Assembly: GCA_030789695.1 (NCBI GenBank)
Contig: CM061132.1
Location: forward strand, 147,816,597-147,880,596
Length of the DNA stretch: 64,000 bases
Reading direction: 5' to 3'
Source: Scilla litardierei
Lineage: Eukaryota; Streptophyta; Magnoliopsida; Asparagales; Asparagaceae
A model generated the notes under the pieces. It was not told the origin of the DNA, did no database searches, and worked only from the letters and a program-made list of their open reading frames with translations. Of this stretch, positions 56,501 to 64,000 are shown piece by piece. Both the position numbers and the translations under genes were made by a program. The first letter of the stretch is position 1, and every line of letters begins with the position of its first letter.

Positions 56501-58625
56501 GGATGGAAGTGACACTCTTCGGTTTCGAAGCACATATGGAAGCCCACCAAAGAATGGGTTGGACAAGTCATTTTCTGATGTACTGTATGCAGTACCTAAA
56601 AAGGGGTTCTTTCAATCTGATTCTGCTAGTGGTTCAGTTCATTCTTTGTCATCTGGATGCTCTGATAGCATGAATGGCCATATGAGGGGCACTACAATGG
56701 ATGCATTTAGAGTAAGTTTATCAAGTGCTGTTAGTTCATCAAGTCAAGGTTCTGGCCATGATGATGGCGATGCCTTGGGTGATATTTTCATGTGGGGAGA
56801 AGGAACTGGAGAAGGAATTCTAGGTGGTGGAAGCAACAAAGTTGGAAGCAGTTCTTCTACCAAAATGGATTCTCTTGTGCCCAAAGCTTTAGAATCTGCT
56901 GTAATACTTGATGTTCAGAATATTTCTTGTGGTGGGCGACACGCTGCTTTAGTTACTAAACAGGGGGAGATCTACTCTTGGGGGGAAGAATCAGGGGGTA
57001 GGCTTGGGCATGGTGTAGATTCTGATGTCACACAACCAAAGCTCATTGATTCTCTAGCCAACTTGAACATCGAACTAGTAGCATGTGGCGAGTACCACAG
57101 TTGTGCTGTTACACTTTCTGGAGATCTCTTCACATGGGGCGATGGTACCTTTGGGATGCTTGGGCATGGTAATGAAGTGAATCACTGGGTGCCAAAAAGA
57201 GTGAATGGACCATTGGAGGGTATTCATGTTTCATCTATTTCCTGTGGACCTTGGCATTCAGCGGTTGTAACCTCGTCTGGGCAGCTGTTTACGTTTGGAG
57301 ATGGAACTTTTGGTGTTCTAGGTCACGGAGATAGAAGAAGTATATCAATACCCAGGGAAGTAGAATCACTGAAGGGGTTGCGAACAGTGCGGGCATCATG
57401 TGGTGTTTGGCATACTGCTGCTGTCGTAGAAGTTATGGCTGGAAATTCTAGTTCCAGTAACTGTTCTTCGGGGAAGCTTTTTACATGGGGAGATGGAGAT
57501 AAATGCCGTCTTGGTCATGGTGATAAAGAAGCAAAACTTGTGCCTACTTGTGTTGCTGCCTTAGTTGAGCCAAACTTTTGCCAGGTTGCATGTGGCCATA
57601 GCATGACGGTGGCTCTTACCACCTCAGGCCATGTTTACACAATGGGCAGTACTGTATATGGCCAACTTGGAAATCCTCAGGCAGATGGAAAGCTCCCTGT
57701 CCGTGTTGAAGGAAAGCTTCTTAAAAATTTTGTCGAGGAGATATCAAGTGGTGCTTATCATGTTGCAGTTCTGACTTCGAGAACCGAAGTGTATACCTGG
57801 GGCAAAGGAGCAAATGGCCGTTTAGGTCATGGAGATGCTAACGATAGAAGTTCCCCAACATTGGTTGATGCTTTGAAAGATAAGCAAGTCAGGAGCGTTG
57901 TTTGTGGTACTAGTTTTACTGCTGCAATTTGTATTCATAAATGTGTCTCTGGTGTGGACCAGTCTGTGTGCTCGGGTTGCCGCCTTCCATTTAATTTCAA
58001 AAGGAAACGCCATAATTGCTACAATTGTGCCCTTGTTTATTGTCATTCTTGCAGTAGTAAAAAGTCACTTAAGGCTTCCATGGCACCAAATCCTAACAGG
58101 CCATATCGTGTCTGTGATGGTTGCTTTAACAAGCTAGGGAAGGCCAGGGAAACTGACTCCTCGTCTCATTCTTCGCTTAATAGGAAAGGAAGCAGTATTC
58201 ATGGTTTTAGTGAGATAATTGAGGAGGATAAATTGGATATTAGACCAACTGTACATATTTCTAGATTTTCATCGACGGAGTCCTTTAAGCATATGGATGG
58301 AAGATCAAAGAAAAGCAAGAAATTTGAGTTCAACAGCAGCCGCGTATCTCCAATCCCAAATGGAACCTCAAATTGGGGTGCTCTGAACATTTCAAAATCT
58401 CTGAATCCAGTATTTGGGTCATCAAAAAAATTCTTTTCGGCTTCTGTTCCTGGATCAAGGATTGTTTCCCGTGCAACTTCACCTATATCAAGGAGAACCA
58501 GCCCTCCACGTTCAACAACACCAACACCAACTCTTGGAGGACTGACTTCTCCAAAGTTTTCTGTCGATGATGCAAAAACGACAAATGACAGCCTGAGCCA
58601 AGAACTTGTTAGGTTGAAGGCACAG
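50564..58625 (+). CDS. PRAF: PH-RCC1-FYVE (PRAF) protein, exons 1-6, 3' end not seen
   Basis: PRAF proteins bind phosphoinositides and act as putative guanine exchange factors for small GTPases at plant membranes. Exons: 50564-50629, 53235-53321, 53780-53869, 55978-56058, 56217-56372, 56502-58625. Every junction is GT-AG and phase 0, and no stop interrupts the 868 codons. The PH domain spans about residues 20-130 (AYLLKYGRRGKPKFCPFRLS, IWFSGKEEKHLKLSHVSRI, EAEVWFAGLKTLIS). Seven RCC1 blades, with repeated W/FGDG and GRLGHG motifs, run from about 250 to 630. A variant FYVE finger (CSGCRLPFNFKRKRHNCYNC, ending CDGCF) lies at about 640-705. A Ser-rich basic linker follows. The coil and BRX domain, about 150-250 residues in full-length family members, are absent from the window. 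The ATG was chosen as the first in the MSGAATVADH frame feeding a phase-0 donor. Confidence 0.9.
50630..53234 (+). other. PRAF intron 1, 2.6 kb
   Basis: GT at 50630 to AG at 53234. T-rich, without a recognised element. A first intron this long, after only 22 codons, often carries expression-enhancing sequence in plants, but nothing specific was seen. Confidence 0.7.
53870..55977 (+). other. PRAF intron 3, 2.1 kb, with repeat insertions
   Basis: GT at 53870 to AG at 55977. It contains dispersed repeat copy 2 (54737-54900) and a short (AAAAT)n tract at about 55355-55376. No conserved coding sequence. Confidence 0.7.
54737..54900. repeat. Dispersed repeat, copy 2 (related to 232-372)
   Basis: It shares GAGGATCAC, AAAATAGAAGTA, and ATATGTGTGT with C-CATGT in the same order as 232-372. 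The word ACACATGTCCGACATGTGTC forms a local near-palindrome. Confidence 0.5.
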
Positions 58626-59971
58626 GTATAAATCTGCATTCCCTTAACATGTTATGGGTTTTGTTCTACCTATTTCTACCATGAATCTCATCCATGATGT
58701 ACCCACATCTGAATCTGAATGTATATGGTTTGTGATATCTGTGTATCCACATTGTGTTGTATCATACCATGCCAAATGGGCGTCATAGCCTGAAGTGCAT
58801 GCAATGCTCTATTTTCAAGAACTATGTGGTATTTTTCATATGGCAAACAGGACACCAAATTCTCATTAATAATTTGCTAGTTCCGCATCCGTGAAGTGTG
58901 CATGCAGAGAAATTCAGCTTATTTTATCCTCATCATCATCATAATCATTTAGCAAAGGCCACAACCCATATCTTGAAACTGCGACCTCCCAATTCTCAAC
59001 CAAATTCTTTTACCAGTGAGTATGCCGTCAATGACAGTTTGGCTAAGATTGATATGGCAAATATTCACAGTGTTCATAAAAAGTTTCTTTTCCCCCCTTT
59101 TCTGGAGGTCTCATTATCAGCTAGTTGTAATGAATGGATGTCCATTTTGCTATCTAATTTCAAAATGAAAGAGTATTGCAGATAGAGATATTTCTCATGC
59201 TGAACATATTATGTAACATATTTCAGCTGTTGTATCTAAGTAGTAGAAAACTTGTCTAACAAATGTTCATTTTACTGGTGATCATATTACTTGAAAGTCG
59301 AAACATAATTAAAGATTTTTAGAGAACCTGTTGAACATTCTATTGCATAGAGGTACTGTCTGCAGCCAATAGTTAGAAATAACGGGATTGCTTGAGAACT
59401 TCGCTAATCCTTAGATGGGGTCAGAATCCCTGTTATGGTCTAGTGGAGTTGACGAGCATGTATCATCCATCAGATTGATAATGATATTAAGTCAAACCCA
59501 TGGTGGCATTTGATCCTTCGTTTCTTTCACTTGTATTGTGTCACAATGATCAGTGCATATCCTATAGTATGTCATATACTTCACATATGAGATGAACTAG
59601 TGGCATCTACACCCCTTTTTACAGGAGAATAGAAATAGGCCATAATGAAGCCTCGTAGGATAACAAAGTTTCAACCTTCTCTAAATTGAACCAGCCCTGA
59701 TTCACCACTAAACCACCACCAGAAACAGAAAAAAGAATGCAGAGATATAATCTGGGCATTATAGCATGTGAGAATAGTGAATACTTGATGTTGACAGGAA
59801 ACTTCTAATCGATGATACTGAAAAGTTGAAAATTGAAACCATGTTGAACCGTTTCACACTTGATCCGAGCTTGTTTATTTAAGCTGTTATGATCCTACAT
59901 TGCATGTCTGCTTCTTTTCAGTTGCAATACAGCACTGAAAGATAAGTACTTTGATTAAGCTATAGGGACAT
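58626..59971 (+). other. PRAF intron 6, 5' part, up to retrotransposon insertion
   Basis: GTATAA donor at 58626. I searched the 1346 bp for the expected Leu/Lys/Glu-rich coil exon that should follow VRLKAQ and found none with an AG acceptor and open frame. The intron either continues past the retrotransposon at 59972 or the 3' exons are lost. Confidence 0.55.
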
Positions 59972-60292
59972 TGATGGGCCTACTGGGCCCCTGTGGGTTT
60001 ACACCCGCAGGAGAGGCCCGCGCGCGCACGCCTTAGGGGCGGCCCCCTCTTGCCGACCTAGTTTTGGCCGCAACCCCCCCTCCTTGCCCTAATTCTTATT
60101 ATTTAAGGAGGGGTAGCCGTCACCTATGACCTAGGCTATTTTGAAGATTGTTATCGTGTGAATCCATAGGTAGACGAATGCGGACGTTCTCTTCGGCGTC
60201 TTGGGAGGAGAGCACACCTCTTTTGTGCTCAATTATCTAGTTATTTGCTATTTACTTTCTAATAAAAATTTCATCTTTGTTAGTTCCTAACA
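59972..60292 (+). repeat. 5' LTR of Reina-like gypsy element, 321 bp
   Basis: It starts TGATGGGCC and ends TTCCTAACA, followed by the primer site. Short LTRs of this size fit the Reina chromovirus lineage. A TATTTAAGG promoter-like word lies at 60109-60117. The five bases before it are GACAT; the matching copy would lie beyond the window. Confidence 0.75.
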
Positions 60293-60295
60293 ATT

Positions 60296-60307
60296 TGGTA
60301 TCAGAGT
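60296..60307 (+). other. tRNA-iMet primer-binding site of gypsy element
   Basis: TGGTATCAGAGT begins four bases after the LTR end and matches the 3' end complement of initiator tRNA-Met. Confidence 0.8.
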
Positions 60308-60319
60308 ACGTGACGATCC

Positions 60320-62846
60320 ATGGCGGCGACGACAAGATCCCACGGTAAAATTGAATCTTTGGAGGCGAAATTCACGAGTGAGATCGAGGCAATCAAAAAG
60401 TCGGTGGGGAACGATGAATCCATGGTAAAATTAACTACTTCCATCTCCCACTTGACGTCAAACCAAGCAAAGCACGATGATCAATTCGCGCGATTGATGG
60501 GAGCCCTAAATCAATTGACGACAAGCAACAAAGTGGAAGGCAACCCTAATCCGACACCAAAGGCGGCACCTTTGAAGGAGAAGGAAAAAGAGGAGACTTT
60601 TACCCCAAATCAACCCTATTACGTGGAGGAATTGGACGAGGAAGACGATGAGGAGCCATGGAGGGTGGACTACCGCGAGGAGGTACGGCGGAAGGCGAAT
60701 GAGAGCCAAAGGGGGGGCCGGCGGCCCTAGCCACCCCGATTGGAAGCGCCATGCCAACGAAGAGGGTCGGCCGAACTCTCACAACAGCCCGGGGGCTCGG
60801 CCGATGCAGGAGAGAGGCGGGGGACCTTCCCCCGCCTACGCCGGACCCCGGCAGGGGGCCCAGGCCCTGCTGGGTGTCGGCAGGGTCCGGCGCCGGACCA
60901 CCGGCAGGGTCCGCCGGCCCTGCCAGAGGCCCGGCAGGTCCTACCGCCCCTCCGGCAGGGCCGGAGGGACCCGACAAAGCCCCGCAGGGGGCATGAGCCC
61001 CCTTGGCGGCTGCCGGGGGATCTCCATGGCAGAGCCCGCCAGGGGCGGGAACCCCCCGGCAGCAGCCAGAGGGGGGATGCGCGGCCAGCCACCAGATGGG
61101 GGTTTTGAGCCCCCGGACAGCGGACAGCGAACACGGAGGGCCGCGGGCAGTTTTCGGGAGTTTTTTTGACCCTCCGGAGCGTCGACCAGCAGCTGAGGAT
61201 CCATTTTACGGCGACGGACGCGGGAGAGATTATTATTCTGACGGCAGGGTTGGTTACGAGGCGGAGTTTGGCAATGATGCAAGTTGGGACGATTTTGAGG
61301 GCCGGCGGGGAGATTACCGTGGAGACTACGGGGGTCGCGGAGGAGGGCCACCTAGGCATTACGAGACCTTGGACGAGAGGAGACAGCACTACCGTCCGCA
61401 TCACAGAGAGGAGGTGATGCCCGAGCAGTGGCATTTTGGGGGAGAATGCAGAGTACGGAAGTTGACGATGCCACTATTTTCTGGTGAGGATCCGCATGCC
61501 TGGTTGTTCACCGCGGAGAGATACTTCACAGCACACCACATGTCCGAGGCACAGAAGGCGGCGGCCATCTGCATGGAGGGGAGAGCCTTGGGGTGGTTTC
61601 AGTGGAAGGGAGGAGGCAGCAGATCAGGAGCTGGGAGGAGCTGAAGGACTTGGTGCTGGAGAAGTTTAGAGACCCCCGTCTGGGAAACTTACACGAGTAG
61701 CTGTACGCTCTCAGGCAGGAGGGACCGGTGCGGGATTACATCGAGAGATTCGAGACACTGGCAGGGCGAGTACATGCCGTGTTTGATGAGTCACTGGAAG
61801 GCACCTTTCTGAAGGGGTTGCGCCCCAATCTGCAAGCAGCAGTGAGACCCTACAAGCCCAGGAGGCTTTCGGAGGTCATAGAGATGGCCCAGATGGTGGA
61901 GGATGCGCAGACCGAGGATAGGCGGGTTAGGAGCGGCTACAGTAGTCAGACATCGAGAGGCGTCCCGTCTGGGGCTGGAGGAGCAGGTACCCCCACGGTA
62001 GCAGCCCAGACGAGCCGGGAGAAGACTGGAGAGAAGAGTTGTGCACCAGTGGCTGGGGGACAGTTCAGACGCATGACAGACGCGGAGATGCGGGAAAAGA
62101 GGCAGAATGGTTTATGTTTCAGGTGCGATGAGCGATTCTCACCAGGCCATCGGTGCGCGGGGCGTAAGCTCCAGGCGATTCTGTTGGAGGACGACGACGA
62201 CGAGGCTGATGTCGAGGAGACCGCTGAGGCAGAGGAGGAGCAGGAGGGCCAGCAGTTGGACGTGGCGGAGGTGTCCCTCAACTCCGTGGTAGGGTTCACA
62301 CCGAACCATACCATGAAGCTGAGGGGGGAGATCGGTGACCAGGCGGTGATTGTGCTTATTGACAGTGTGGCTACCCACAATTTCATTTTCAGGAGGGTGG
62401 TGGCACAGCAGGGGCTTCAGCTGACAGATTACAGCAGCTTCAGTGTGATGATGTGGACGGTGAAGAAGGAGAGCAGCCGGGGAGTCTGCAGGGGATTGGT
62501 ACTGACCATGCAGGGGATACAGATTATTGTAGATTTTTTACCTCTGGACCTAGGGAGCACCGACGTCATCCAAGGCATGACCTGGCTACAGACATTAGGA
62601 GAGATGACAATAAATTGGAAGCTGCTACGGATGGAGTTCCAAGAGGCGGGGAGAGCAGTGATACTCCAGGGAGACCCCAGCCTTTGCAGGGTTTTGGTCT
62701 CTCTGAAGACCATGTTTAGGACTCTCCAGACAGAGGGATGGGGGTATTTAGTAGAGCTGTACTCTTTGACAGGCGAGGGAGGCGCAGAGGCCAGTACAGA
62801 GCAGCCCCATACCAGGAGAGGTTCAGCAGCTGATGGAGCAGTTTGA
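60320..62846 (+). pseudogene. Gypsy (Reina-like) Gag and protease
   Basis: Gag starts at 60320 (MAATTRSHGKIESLEAKF) and its first frame stops at 60730. A very GC-rich stretch (60735-61165) follows, then Gag resumes in other frames: SGEDPHAWLFTAERYF near 61480, then after a frame change and a TAG at 61698-61700, RDYIERFETLAGRVHAVF (61730) through PNLQAAVRPYKPRRLSEVIE. A CCHC-type knuckle, CFRCDERFSPGHRC, lies at 62120-62160, followed by an acidic run. The aspartic protease site reads VLIDSVATHNFI at about 62347, where DSG is expected, so Gly is changed to Val. The frame closes at 62846. Several lesions show this copy is defective. Confidence 0.85.
60735..61165. repeat. GC-rich low-complexity block inside gag
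   Basis: Dominated by GGCAGGG, CCGGCAGGG, GGCCC and GCCGGA words in near-repeats, well above 70% G+C by eye. Long open frames exist in all directions here, a consequence of the composition. It has no counterpart in a usual Gag. Confidence 0.7.
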
Positions 62847-64000
62847 GGAGATCTTCCAGGAGCCTCGGGGTCTTCCACCACCGCGGGACCACGAGCACGC
62901 CATTGTTTTACGAGAGGTTGTTTCACCCATTAGCGTGCGGCCCTATCGATACCCCCATCATCAGAAGAATGAGATAGAGAGGATGGTTTCAGAGATGGTG
63001 CAGGCAGGGGTGATCCAACCGAGTGTGAGCCCGTTCTCCAGCCCAGTATTATTAGTGAAGAAGAAGGATGGTAGTTGGTGGTTCTGCGTGGACTACAGGG
63101 CGCTGAACAAGGAGACGGTCCCAGATAAATTCAATATATACGTGATTGATGAGCTATTGGACGAGCTACACGGGGCAGCCTGGTTCAGCAAGTTGGATCT
63201 CAAGTCAGGCTACCATCAGATAAGGATACGACTGGAGGATGTGCCCAAGACGACGTTCAGGACGCATGAGGGTCACTACGAGTTCCTGGTCATGCCCTTT
63301 GGGTTGACCAACGCCCCGGCCACCTTTCAGGCTCTTATGAATAAGGTATTCTGTCCCTATCTCATGCGATTTGTACTAGTTTTCTTCGATGATATTTTGG
63401 TGTACAGTCGTACTCTGGAGGAGCATTTGGACCACATGCAGGTGGTCTTTCAGGAGCTGCAGTACCACCAGCTATATTTGAACAGAAATAATTGTTTATT
63501 TGGGCAGCCGCAGGTGGAGTACTTGGGGCATGTGGTATCGGCAGGAGGGGTGGCCGCAAATAGAGCTAAGATAGCGGCCATGCTGGACTGGCCGCGTCCA
63601 ACTACCCTCAGAGGGCTACGGGGCTTCCTGGGGCTTACAGGTTACTACCGCAGATTCGTGGAGGGTTATGGGACGATTGCATGGCCATTGACAGAGTTAT
63701 TGAAGAAGGATCAGTTCCATTGGGGAGGAGGCGACGACATCATTTGAGGCCCTGAAAAGGGCAATGACCACTGTGCCCGTATTGGCGTTGCCCGACTTCT
63801 CCAGACCCTTCGTAGTAGAGGCAGACGCATCAGGACATGGGCTGGGAGCAGTACTGATGCAGGAGCAGCGACCTATAGCTTACTACAGCCAGGTGTTGAC
63901 CGTGAGGGTCCGATTGCGATCGGTCTATGAGAGGGAGCTGATGGCGATAGTGTTGTCCATACAGAAGTGGAGACCATATTTGTTGGGACGAAGCTTCATA
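62833..64000 (+). pseudogene. Gypsy (Reina-like) reverse transcriptase and RNase H, runs off window
   Basis: RT occupies 62833-63720 with the usual blocks in order: [66 protein letters not shown] and the active-site FFDDILVYS near 63390. The connection block [19 protein letters not shown] follows. An extra base at about 63722-63727 shifts the frame, and RNase H continues as [36 protein letters not shown] and [20 protein letters not shown] up to the window end. The FFDD acids are intact. Integrase, chromodomain and 3' LTR lie beyond 64000. Confidence 0.88.

Noticed and set aside
60600..61434. Long - strand frames (up to 235 codons) opposite the gypsy gag
   Set aside because: They lie in the GC-rich block where stop codons are rare in every frame. 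The Pro/Gly/Ala/Arg composition matches no family, and the + strand carries recognisable gag on both sides.

Overview
This is a repeat-dense stretch of a flowering-plant nuclear genome. The evidence is GT-AG introns, a plant-specific PH-RCC1-FYVE (PRAF) gene, and plant lineages of copia, gypsy, CACTA, PIF/Harbinger and hAT-type elements. I cannot name the species. Only one gene looks intact and host-functional: the PRAF gene on the + strand (coding exons 50564-58625). Nearly everything else is transposable-element sequence, much of it nested.

Layout. 0.87-4.25 kb is a degenerate copia element (+). It is cut at about 4.25 kb against a truncated Tat/Retand-like gypsy gag region (-, 4.25-6.47 kb). 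The LTR of that gypsy is split by a 2.9-kb solo gypsy LTR (6664-9589). Two copia-type LTR remnants follow (10.0-10.45 and 10.95-11.77 kb). 11870-18121 is a complete non-autonomous CACTA element (TAA target duplication, inverted CACTA ends, subterminal repeats). It carries no recognisable transposase but holds intron-containing pieces of two unrelated cellular genes in the same orientation: a TTC4-like Hsp90 co-chaperone (5' part) and diphthine-ammonia ligase DPH6 (middle to 3' part). 18.55-19.59 kb holds three small foldback MITEs, two with 8-bp target duplications.

20653-35025 is one 14.4-kb PIF/Harbinger element with TAA duplications, terminal inverted repeats, a Myb/SANT-like accessory ORF and a decayed DDE transposase. 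Long repeat arrays lie near its ends. A 4.56-kb Sirevirus-like retrotransposon (24948-29508) is nested in it. Its two 1018-bp LTRs look identical and it encodes only Gag, so it appears young and non-autonomous.

36.8-46.5 kb is a second Sirevirus-type copia region (-) with gag, protease, integrase, RT, RNase H, an envelope-like/plant-transposon-domain ORF and a 1.8-kb 5' LTR. The LTR and a second site carry many copies of the palindrome CAGTCGACTG. Unassigned repeat sequence and a solo gypsy LTR (about 48.7-49.5 kb) lead to the PRAF gene. PRAF exons 1-6 are open and phase 0 at every junction. Exon 6 ends at 58625, and the gypsy (Reina-like) element beginning at 59972 then runs off the window. 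The 3' PRAF exons (coiled coil and BRX domain) are therefore either beyond the retrotransposon or lost.

Co-ordinates of decayed elements are approximate. Family names rest on motifs read by eye, not on a database search.
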